Assembly (NCBI GenBank): GCA_043803085.1
Contig: JAZDKM010000333.1
Location: forward strand, 1 to 8,756
Length of the DNA stretch: 8,756 nucleotides
DNA from: JAAEQG01 sp043803085
GTDB taxonomy: Bacteria > Planctomycetota > Phycisphaerae > UBA1845
Direction: 5' to 3'
A model generated the notes under the pieces. That model did not search any database. It saw nothing but the letters and a program-made list of their open reading frames with translations, and was not told where the DNA came from. Below are positions 1 to 7,680 of this stretch, piece after piece (the first letter of the stretch is position 1; every line of letters starts with the position of its first letter). Both the position numbers and the translations under genes were made by a program.

Positions 1-315
1 GACCTGGGCGACGCCTTTGGCTACCTCGGCGGCGATGAACTCGAAGTGCGGTGTCTGCCCGCGGATCACGCAGCCGAGGCAGACCACCGCGTCGTAGTGC
101 CCCGACTGGGCGCACTTCTTGGCGCCCTGCGGCAACTCGAAGGAGCCGGGCACGCGAACCACGGTGATGTTCTTCGGATCGCAACCGTGGCGTTCCAGCG
201 CGTCGAGCGCCCCGCTGAGTAACTTACTGGTGATGAAGTCGTTGAAGCGACTGACGACCAGGGCAAAGCGCTGCCCCTCGACGACCAGGTTGCCTTGTAG
301 TTCTTGATGAGCCAT
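1..315 (-). CDS. ribH: 6,7-dimethyl-8-ribityllumazine synthase, partial (C-terminus beyond window)
   Basis: This enzyme performs the penultimate step of riboflavin synthesis. It condenses 5-amino-6-ribitylamino-uracil with 3,4-dihydroxy-2-butanone 4-phosphate, usually as a cytoplasmic pentamer or 60-mer. The 105 visible residues open with MAHQELQGNLVVEGQRFALV. They show the aromatic substrate-binding position in VVSRFNDF (Phe24), the phosphate/substrate loop VPGSFELP (about residues 55-62), and the hallmark GCVIRGQTPHFEF (81-93), whose His90 corresponds to the catalytic histidine of the family. The family is usually about 155 residues, so roughly 50 residues lie off the left edge. The ATG fits the family N-terminus; the nearest Shine-Dalgarno-like GGAG lies about 12 bases upstream, which is weak. 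The gene is the last of the co-oriented minus-strand genes here and follows an accessory patch. nusB often follows ribH in bacteria, but that side cannot be seen. Confidence 0.96.
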   Translation of the reverse strand, partial: MAHQELQGNLVVEGQRFALVVSRFNDFITSKLLSGALDALERHGCDPKNITVVRVPGSFELPQGAKKCAQSGHYDAVVCLGCVIRGQTPHFEFIAAEVAKGVAQV

Positions 316-333
316 GGTTCTGCGCTGCTCCAC

Positions 334-402
334 TCACGTGCCGTGGACCCGCTGTTCCAAATCCTCGATGAGAGCGCGGATTTCGTGCTCAACATCGCGC
401 AT
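334..402 (-). CDS. Possible 22-residue ORF or remnant downstream of the nucleotidyltransferase
   Basis: This short frame (MRDVEHEIRALIEDLEQRVHGT) starts inside the last codons of the nucleotidyltransferase gene, overlapping it by 14 bases. It ends 18 bases before the ribH start codon. Its residues favour an amphipathic helix. In MNT-HEPN operons the partner gene often overlaps the nucleotidyltransferase in just this way, so the frame could be the beginning of a lost partner. However, no HEPN signature (RX4-6H) is present, and there is no room for a 120-140 residue HEPN protein before ribH. It may equally be a chance frame. I do not assign a function. Confidence 0.2.
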   Translation of the reverse strand: MRDVEHEIRALIEDLEQRVHGT

Positions 403-730
403 AGAGCACCTTTCCCTCACGCAAAGCACGTCCCAGGACGTGATTGACCGAATACTGCCACTTGGCCGCCTCCTCCGCGCTATATACCAGAATATCCGTG
501 GGAACGCGAAAACGCCCAATCGCCTGTCGGATACGCGAGGTTGCCTCCCGGCGCTCTCCCCGCAAACGGAATGGCGTACTCTCAATAACAATCAGGTCCA
601 CGTCGGAGTCGGGACGAATCCTTTCGCCGGCTTGGGAACCAAAGAGAATGATCCGGTCCGGCCGTGCTTCCTGGACGATGGCTTGCATCATCTCCAGGAT
701 CAGTTCGTGCGTGACCGGTCTCAACGCCAT
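389..730 (-). CDS. Minimal nucleotidyltransferase (MNT/MntA-like), 113 aa
   Basis: This is a small polymerase-beta-fold nucleotidyltransferase of the MNT type. Such proteins usually act as the antitoxin of HEPN/MNT pairs; MntA-type members add AMP to the HEPN toxin. The signature is clear: ILFGSQAGERIRPDSDVDLI (about residues 28-47) contains the GS dipeptide (31-32), then after ten residues the metal-binding pair Asp43-x-Asp45. A third acidic position, Asp79, sits in VPTDILVYS. The length is normal for the family. The chosen ATG places the usual short helix before the catalytic strand; an alternative Met at 14/15 would remove it. The only purine-rich stretch upstream (GAGG, about 13 bases away) lies in the arm of a hairpin, so initiation looks weak. 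No HEPN gene is visible on either side: upstream is a YRDP antitoxin and downstream only a 22-codon frame before ribH. It is therefore an orphan antitoxin-like gene in this window. Confidence 0.85.
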   Translation of the reverse strand: MALRPVTHELILEMMQAIVQEARPDRIILFGSQAGERIRPDSDVDLIVIESTPFRLRGERREATSRIRQAIGRFRVPTDILVYSAEEAAKWQYSVNHVLGRALREGKVLYARC

Positions 731-743
731 TATCGCTTGGGTG

Positions 744-766
744 CCTCAGGTTCTCTGAACCTGGGG
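744..766. repeat. Hairpin 1: CAGGTTC-tct-GAACCTG
   Basis: A perfect 7-bp stem (747-753 with 757-763) with a TCT loop extends to about 10 bp through 744-746/764-766, one pair being G-T. It lies 13 bases before the nucleotidyltransferase start codon, so it would fall in that gene's mRNA leader. No T-tract follows on either strand, so it is not a canonical intrinsic terminator. It shares its core AGGT...ACCT with hairpin 2 at 795-815. Confidence 0.6.
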
Positions 767-794
767 GCTTGATTTTGTCCGCTCAAATCCTTCC

Positions 795-815
795 CCCAGG
801 TCCGAAGGACCTGGG
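795..815. repeat. Hairpin 2: CCCAGGTCC-gaa-GGACCTGGG
   Basis: A perfect 9-bp GC-rich stem with a GAA loop lies 12 bases beyond the stop codon of the YRDP antitoxin gene, in the 97-base gap before the nucleotidyltransferase. It could attenuate or stabilise the antitoxin transcript, but it has no U-tract. With hairpin 1 it forms a pair of similar palindromes whose stem bases differ in matched fashion (TTC/GAA against TCC/GGA). This suggests two units of one small palindromic repeat family rather than a single terminator. Confidence 0.6.
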
Positions 816-827
816 CCAGTCACCATG

Positions 828-1010
828 CTACCGCTCCGGTTCTCTTCCGGGTCGTTCGGTGGGGCGAATCTGCCGGCGGACGATGACCCGCGCCCCTTCG
901 GCTTGCTCGCGGCGGAATCGCTCGGCCATGCGGCGAATGTCACCGTCGCACTGTTCCGCGATTTCCGCACCGTGGCGTCGTACTTCTTCAACAACGGGAT
1001 CCCGGTACAT
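828..1010 (-). CDS. Small YRDP-type antitoxin-like protein, 60 aa
   Basis: The protein begins MYRDPVVEEVRRHGAEIAEQ and continues with CDGDIRRMAERFRREQ, then a basic tail. From memory this matches a widespread family of roughly 50-60 residue proteins beginning M[YW]RDPIVEEVR, with a central acidic-hydrophobic helix and an Arg-rich end. They are commonly encoded directly after a PIN-domain (VapC-like) gene and are presumed to be its antitoxin. Here that arrangement is preserved in part: the preceding 58 codons are the C-terminal end of a PIN protein, whose stop lies 11 bases before this ATG. The frame is open further upstream (to a Met at 1148), but the extension only crosses the PIN remnant in another frame. 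The ATG at 1010 gives the exact family N-terminus, with a modest AGGA-like ribosome site just upstream. The family assignment is recall, not a search result. The C-terminal tail (RRQIRPTERPGREPER) is longer and more charged than I would expect. Confidence 0.75.
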   Translation of the reverse strand: MYRDPVVEEVRRHGAEIAEQCDGDIRRMAERFRREQAEGARVIVRRQIRPTERPGREPER

Positions 1011-1021
1011 GGTCCTGTCGC

Positions 1022-1198
1022 CTAATCCAGCGGTTCGAGCATCAGTTCCTCCGGTGAGCAAATCACCGGGGAGAGCAAATGCAGCCGACGATTCAACACC
1101 TCGATGTGGGTCCGCTTGCTGGCGTTCGCCAGATGCGCGAAATTCCACGTCACCAAGTATTCTACTTCGTGGACCGACGCCAGGGCAAGTCGGTCAGG
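1022..1198 (-). pseudogene. C-terminal remnant of a PIN-domain (VapC-like) toxin
   Basis: Reading from 1198 down to the TAG at 1022-1024 gives 58 codons, beginning PDRLALASVHEVEYLVTWNF and ending SPVICSPEELMLEPLD. This matches the last third of the PIN subfamily that precedes YRDP antitoxins: the helix with the third acidic residue (D-R-LALAS, compare D-ALHLALAS), the strand LVTWN followed by H and AN, and the terminal PxICxPEELM. The N-terminal part, with the first catalytic Asp and the central Glu, is missing, so no active nuclease can be made. The fragment starts directly after the TAG (1199-1201) of the upstream FlgT-like gene, in the same reading frame. This suggests a deletion or insertion boundary at that point. 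There is no start codon of its own before an internal Met near the end. Confidence 0.75.
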
Positions 1199-2350
1199 CT
1201 ACCCGCCGCCCCCTTGGGTTTTGGCCTTGGCCTGGATGCGGTTCATCTTCAAGTCCACGATCTCGATCAGCTTCTCCCATTCGCCTTCGGACAGATGCTC
1301 GACCAGACCCTCGGCGTTCATCTTGGCCACGATGCGGAACTTGGCGATACCCTTGGTTACGTCCTGGTTCACGTTCTCGACGCCGGGAATCTCCCGCAGC
1401 ATCTTCTTGACCTTGAGGGCGTCTTTCACCGACAGCCCCTCTACCTCGAGCTGGATTTCCCCACCCGCGGAGATGGCCGTCGCCCATTGCTGCATGACCG
1501 TGGCGTAGACTTTCTCGATGATCTCGGCCCCGGCGTTGGATAGGGCCATTTTGCCCGCCTGGGGCGAGATGGTGTGGTGACCCCGGGCCCCGCCGCGCCA
1601 GTTGGGCAGCGATTCACTCGCCAGCAGGCGGGCCGTGTCCGTGTAGTACATCTTCACCACGCAGTCGCCGTTGTACATCGCCGTCGGCACGCCATACAGG
1701 TCCTCCACACCGGCCGCGTTGGCGTTGGAGTGCCCCATGATGAAGATTTGGGTGTTGTGGTCCTTGGCGAGGGCCTGCATCTTGGCGATGTTGTCCTCGG
1801 CGGCGGCGTCGGCCGCCTCCTTGGCCTGGATCGACTCCAGCCCCTGCTTGGAATAGACGTCGAACCCGCTCTTGATCAGCCGCTCCTCGATCTTGGATTC
1901 CAGAATGCTGCTGGTGTCCGGCACACCGTCGATCCGTTCATTGATGCAGACCATGATCCGCGGCCGCCCGATCTGGTCCAGCACGTTCTGCACGGACCCC
2001 CAATCGGTCGCGATAGCGGACTTGCTCACCTTGGCTTTGATCTTACAGAAGAAGGTGCCGCCGGCTCCCGGGCCTTCCTGCAACACCTGGTAATCCGTGA
2101 CGATACCCTCGGAGCGGGCGTAGATGGTGTCGCGGATAAGCTGAAAGTTCTCCGCCGTGGAGTGCGACGAAATTTCCGCCTTACCGCCCTGTTCCAGGGC
2201 CTTGCGAAGGGCGTCTTTTTTGGCCGCTTCGGGGCTAATCCCCTCGCCCTGCGCCTCGATGACGACGATCTCTTCCTGTTGCGCCAGCGCGGCTACGCAG
2301 AAACAGCCGACCAGCACCACCCACCATCCGCGGCTCAGCAACGGTTTCAT
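1199..2350 (-). CDS. Secreted protein with FlgT-like N-terminal domain, 383 aa
   Basis: The start is typical of an exported protein: MKPLLSRGWWVVLVGCFCVAALA, then Gln-Gln. It has Lys2/Arg7, a hydrophobic core at 9-20 and an ALA|Q signal-peptidase I site near residue 23. LVGC at 13-16 also resembles a lipobox, but the hydrophobic run continues past the Cys. Residues about 27-110 (VVIEAQGEGISPEAAKKDAL ... LIRDTIYARSEGIVTDYQVL ... KIKAKVSK) fit the N-terminal domain of flagellar assembly protein T-like proteins. Residues about 128-290 (PRIMVCINERIDG, ERLIKSGFDVYSKQGL, TQIFIMGHSNA) look like an envelope-protein fold of the CsgG/LPP20/DUF6175 kind. The last 85 residues (LEVEGLSVKDALKVKKMLRE ... 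GVENVNQDV) resemble a small alpha/beta domain. Cellular role unknown. GGGAG ten bases upstream supports this ATG; the frame remains open far upstream, but only as the shadow of pilT. The C-terminus ends in GGGG and directly abuts a PIN remnant. Confidence 0.82.
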   Translation of the reverse strand: MKPLLSRGWWVVLVGCFCVAALAQQEEIVVIEAQGEGISPEAAKKDALRKALEQGGKAEISSHSTAENFQLIRDTIYARSEGIVTDYQVLQEGPGAGGTFFCKIKAKVSKSAIATDWGSVQNVLDQIGRPRIMVCINERIDGVPDTSSILESKIEERLIKSGFDVYSKQGLESIQAKEAADAAAEDNIAKMQALAKDHNTQIFIMGHSNANAAGVEDLYGVPTAMYNGDCVVKMYYTDTARLLASESLPNWRGGARGHHTISPQAGKMALSNAGAEIIEKVYATVMQQWATAISAGGEIQLEVEGLSVKDALKVKKMLREIPGVENVNQDVTKGIAKFRIVAKMNAEGLVEHLSEGEWEKLIEIVDLKMNRIQAKAKTQGGGG

Positions 2351-2401
2351 ATTATCTGTTCTCCCATGTAGGTTGAGCATCGCCCACCGATTTTCCTGCC
2401 T

Positions 2402-2431
2402 AGATTGTGCCCATCGGCCCCAGTTGGTCAA
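2402..2431 (-). promoter_or_regulatory. Possible promoter of the FlgT-like gene
   Basis: In the 134-base gap after pilT, the minus strand shows TTGACC (2426-2431), an 18-base spacer and CAATCT (2402-2407). The -35 is good and the -10 weak. The leader would be about 45 bases and would include the GGGAG ribosome site at 2361-2365. This suggests that the gene can be transcribed independently of pilT. It is visual matching only. Confidence 0.25.
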
Positions 2432-2484
2432 GAGACGGTGAGTTCCGGCTGAAACCTGGTAGCTACTTCTCGGCGTCGCGGCCG

Positions 2485-3567
2485 CTACAGCGACTCGGCG
2501 TGCTTGGCATAACGCCGGGCCGTCTCCACGGTGATCTTTTGCTGTTGGGCCAACTGTTTCAAGCTGGTGTCCAGCGTCACCATGCCGTCCCGCACTCCGG
2601 TCTGGATGGCGGTTTCGATCGCGTCGATCTTGCCGAACTTGATCGCCGCGCGGGCCGGATCGTTGACCACCAGGACCTCGAGCGCCAGCACCCGTTTCAG
2701 CCCCGGCGTCGCGTTGGGCAAGAGATGCTGGCTGACCACAAAACGCAGGCTCAGGGCCAGTTGGGTGCGGACGTCGTCCTGGGCGGCATGGGGGAACAGA
2801 TCGACGAAACGGGTGAGCGCCCCCTTGGCGTCCTTGGTGTGCAGGGTGGTAAGGATCAAGTGGCCGGTTTCGGCGGCGCTCAGGGCCATTCGCGCCGTCT
2901 CCGGGTCGCGGATTTCGCCCACCAGGATCACGTCCGGGTCCTGGCGCAGCCCGTACTTGAGGCCGTCGAAGAACGAGTCCACGTCCGTACCCACCTCGCG
3001 CTGGGTGACGATGCTGTTGGTGTGCTGGGGGAAGAGGTACTCGATCGGCTCCTCCACCGTGATGATGCGGCACCCCCCCTTGCGGTTCAACAGATCGACC
3101 AGGGCGGCCAGCGTTGTGCTCTTGCCCGACCCGGTGATCCCGGTCACGACCACCAGTCCGTTGATCTGGCTGACGATCCGTTCCGCCAGGGCACGGGGGA
3201 AGCCCATCCAGTCAAAGTCGGGTATCCGACTGGGGATGTGCCGAAAGCAGGCCCCGAGTACACCCCGCGCGTAAAACACACCGGCCCGATAACGCGCCGG
3301 GCCATCCGCGCCGGGCAGGGAGATCGAGCAGTCAGCGTTCTTGTCGTGGCGGAGACGCTCCCGGACGGCCTCGGGCAGCACGGATTCGATCATGCACCGG
3401 GCGTGTTCGGCGTCGAGCGCCTTCCCCCCGGATTCGCGGACTTCGCCGTGAATCCGGAAGCTCGGCGAATGGCCGGGCACGATGTGCAGATCGGACGCTT
3501 CCCGGCGGATCATCTCCAGCAGAAGCGCCTCCATCTCCGCTTGGGGTGACGATGCCTGCGCACTCAT
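2485..3567 (-). CDS. pilT: PilT-family type IV pilus retraction-type ATPase, 360 aa
   Basis: This is a cytoplasmic hexameric secretion-type ATPase of the PilT/PilU group, which powers pilus retraction and twitching motility at the inner-membrane platform. Order of features: N-terminal PAS-like domain with the ASDLHI...PSFRIHGEV signature (about 24-43); Walker A GITGSGKST (143-151); Asp box TVEEPIEYLF (170-179); Walker B region RQDPDVILVGEIRD (208-221) with Glu218; His box GHLILTTLHTKDA (235-247) with His236 and His243. The length is typical of PilT. Oddity: the C-terminal AIRNLIRE motif that marks retraction ATPases is not recognisable. The equivalent stretch reads NDPARAAIKFGKIDAIETAI (302-321), although the following QTGVRDGMVTLD is normal. 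It may thus be a divergent paralog. No other pilus gene is in the window. The ATG lies 68 bases downstream of smc, with a TATAAT in the gap. Confidence 0.92.
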   Translation of the reverse strand: MSAQASSPQAEMEALLLEMIRREASDLHIVPGHSPSFRIHGEVRESGGKALDAEHARCMIESVLPEAVRERLRHDKNADCSISLPGADGPARYRAGVFYARGVLGACFRHIPSRIPDFDWMGFPRALAERIVSQINGLVVVTGITGSGKSTTLAALVDLLNRKGGCRIITVEEPIEYLFPQHTNSIVTQREVGTDVDSFFDGLKYGLRQDPDVILVGEIRDPETARMALSAAETGHLILTTLHTKDAKGALTRFVDLFPHAAQDDVRTQLALSLRFVVSQHLLPNATPGLKRVLALEVLVVNDPARAAIKFGKIDAIETAIQTGVRDGMVTLDTSLKQLAQQQKITVETARRYAKHAESL

Positions 3568-3627
3568 GTTTCCAATCGGCCTCCGAGGATGATACCCCTG
3601 CCCCTACGCGAGGTTGCACACCCACTT

Positions 3628-3633
3628 ATTATA
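3628..3633 (-). promoter_or_regulatory. Possible -10 element for pilT
   Basis: The minus strand reads TATAAT in the gap between smc and pilT, a perfect consensus -10 in otherwise GC-rich DNA. It would start transcription about 54 bases before the pilT ATG. At the 17-base spacing the upstream hexamer (CTCGCC, inside the end of smc) does not resemble TTGACA, so activation or another sigma factor would be needed. The AT-rich element could also be chance. Confidence 0.3.
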
Positions 3634-3635
3634 CA

Positions 3636-7229
<3,594 letters not shown>

Positions 7230-7322
7230 GGGCTCGGGTACCTCCCTGTGCCCGGATCCAGCATCGTTCCGTTGTGCCTATCCGGTAGGGCGGCCGCGCC
7301 GCCACCCCACCCGGCACAACGT

Positions 7323-7351
7323 AGCATAGCACGCTCCCACCGCCGGAGCAA
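7323..7351 (-). promoter_or_regulatory. Candidate smc promoter TTGCTC-17-TATGCT
   Basis: On the minus strand, TTGCTC (7346-7351) and TATGCT (7323-7328) are separated by exactly 17 bases, with four or more matches to sigma-70 consensus in each box. Transcription would begin near 7316, giving a leader of roughly 85 bases with GGGAGGT (7240-7246) ten bases before the GTG start. It is the best promoter-like pair upstream of smc that I can see. Confidence 0.4.
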
Positions 7352-7376
7352 ACCCTATATCTTCATTTGCGGCTGT

Positions 7377-7440
7377 TGGGTGGTATGGCCAAGCCCACCG
7401 CTAAGATGGGCGCCGCCATGCTGAACGCAACAAACCGGTG
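7377..7440 (+). repeat. Palindromic repeat copy A, with tail
   Basis: The core is TATGGCCAAG, stem CCCACC, loop GCTAA, GATGGG, then CGCCGCCATG (7384-7420). Outer arms TATGGC/GCCATG and inner arms GCCCACC/GATGGGC fold into one hairpin, with one internal mismatch and one G-T pair. A 20-base tail (CTGAACGCAAC...CCGGTG) is also shared with copy C at 8694-8756. Across the full length A and C agree at about 58 of 64 positions, with one single-base gap. Copy B lies 30 bases on in the opposite orientation, so A and B also form a larger inverted repeat. The arrangement resembles paired REP elements. Confidence 0.8.
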
Positions 7441-7450
7441 AACGCTCCGA

Positions 7451-7491
7451 CATGGCGGCGCTCGCCGCTGGCGAGCTTGGCCATGCCACAC
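7451..7491 (-). repeat. Palindromic repeat copy B (inverted)
   Basis: Read on the minus strand the unit is CATGGCCAAG, CTCGCC, loop AGC, GGCGAG, CGCCGCCATG (7485 down to 7451). The flanks are identical to those of copy C, whereas the inner stem differs at two pairs, both compensated (CTCGCC/GGCGAG against CCCACC/GGTGGG). The unit is preceded on this strand by GTGTGG, matching GGGTGG before copies A and C. It lacks the 20-base tail of A and C. Confidence 0.78.
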
Positions 7492-7504
7492 ATCATGAAG
7501 ATGG

Positions 7505-7517
7505 GGCCATGCCACAC
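7505..7517 (-). repeat. Partial repeat fragment D
   Basis: GGCCATGCCACAC occurs here and again at 7479-7491, where it forms the end of copy B. The two are direct repeats 26 bases apart. D has no second arm, so it appears to be a truncated unit or the product of a short duplication. Confidence 0.55.
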
Positions 7518-7525
7518 GGCTAACA

Positions 7526-7554
7526 TTGACAGGCTATGCCGGATCATCTCAAAT
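7526..7554 (+). promoter_or_regulatory. Candidate glycosyltransferase promoter TTGACA-17-TCAAAT
   Basis: A perfect -35 hexamer TTGACA (7526-7531) is followed, after 17 bases, by TCAAAT (7549-7554), four of six to consensus. Transcription would start near 7561. It would give a leader of about 105 bases to the ATG at 7666, carrying the whole left arm and loop of the inverted repeat at 7593-7680. Confidence 0.45.
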
Positions 7555-7592
7555 ACCGCGCTGGCCGGCGGCGCCCAAGACCGACCACAAAA

Positions 7593-7680
7593 GGAAAAAG
7601 GGGACATTCCTAGTTTCGCGATGAATCACGAGGGTGAGGAATTGGAGCCCGGGACGAAATCAGGAATGTCCCCTTTCTCC
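7593..7680. repeat. 88-base inverted repeat with 26-base arms (REP/MITE-like)
   Basis: The left arm 7593-7618 (GGAAAAAGGGGACATTCCTA...) pairs with the right arm 7655-7680 (CGAAATCAGGAATGTCCCCT...). There are only two mismatches and one G-T pair, around a 36-base loop. The motif AAAGGGGACATTCCT is, from memory, of the kind found in dispersed palindromic repeats mobilised by REP-associated (IS200-like) tyrosine transposases; no such transposase is in the window. The right arm contains the probable ATG of the glycosyltransferase (7666), and the loop contains another in-frame ATG (7621). The arm and loop sequences differ completely from palindromic repeats A-C. Confidence 0.82.

Larger units (their letters stand above)
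7230..7665. other. Divergent intergenic region between smc and the glycosyltransferase
   Basis: These 436 bases hold no gene I can support. The open frame that runs from 7438 into the glycosyltransferase translates repeat DNA and resembles no protein family. From left to right the region holds the smc ribosome site and promoter (to 7351), a palindromic repeat copy (7377-7440), an inverted copy (7451-7491), a 13-base partial copy (7505-7517), a candidate plus-strand promoter (7526-7554), and the left arm and loop of an 88-base inverted repeat that runs into the glycosyltransferase start. Confidence 0.7.

Noticed and set aside
13..18. Possible CRISPR-like or tandem repeats elsewhere in the window.
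   Set aside because: Apart from the palindromic repeats listed, I saw no regularly spaced direct repeats of 20-40 bases with unique spacers.
314..772. Plus-strand frame of 152 residues opposite the nucleotidyltransferase.
   Set aside because: The minus-strand frame has the GS...DxD signature, whereas the plus-strand one has no family features and begins inside ribH.
744..815. The two hairpins as ordinary intrinsic terminators.
   Set aside because: Neither is followed by a run of T on either strand, and the two resemble each other more than chance terminators would. I list them as repeats instead.
316..1198. A new defence or toxin-antitoxin island.
   Set aside because: The pieces are recognisable parts of known modules (PIN/YRDP and MNT), with one toxin truncated and the other absent. 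Decay of known systems explains the region better than a new system.
2351..3073. The FlgT-like reading frame stays open about 720 bases upstream of its ATG, which would make a 624-residue protein.
   Set aside because: The extension runs through the pilT gene on the same strand in another frame and has the biased Pro/Arg/Gly composition of a shadow. The ATG at 2350 is followed by a clear signal peptide and preceded by GGGAG at a good distance.
1574..3549. Plus-strand frames opposite the FlgT-like gene and pilT (for example 1574-2371 and 2407-3549).
   Set aside because: Both minus-strand genes are well supported by motifs. The plus-strand translations are rich in His, Asp, Gly and Arg without recognisable domains, typical of antisense shadows.
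7438..7665. A 411-residue version of the glycosyltransferase starting at 7438.
   Set aside because: The extra 76 residues translate the end of repeat A, repeat B, the promoter region and most of the inverted repeat. They resemble no protein, and the family normally begins a few residues before the VVIPCYR strand.
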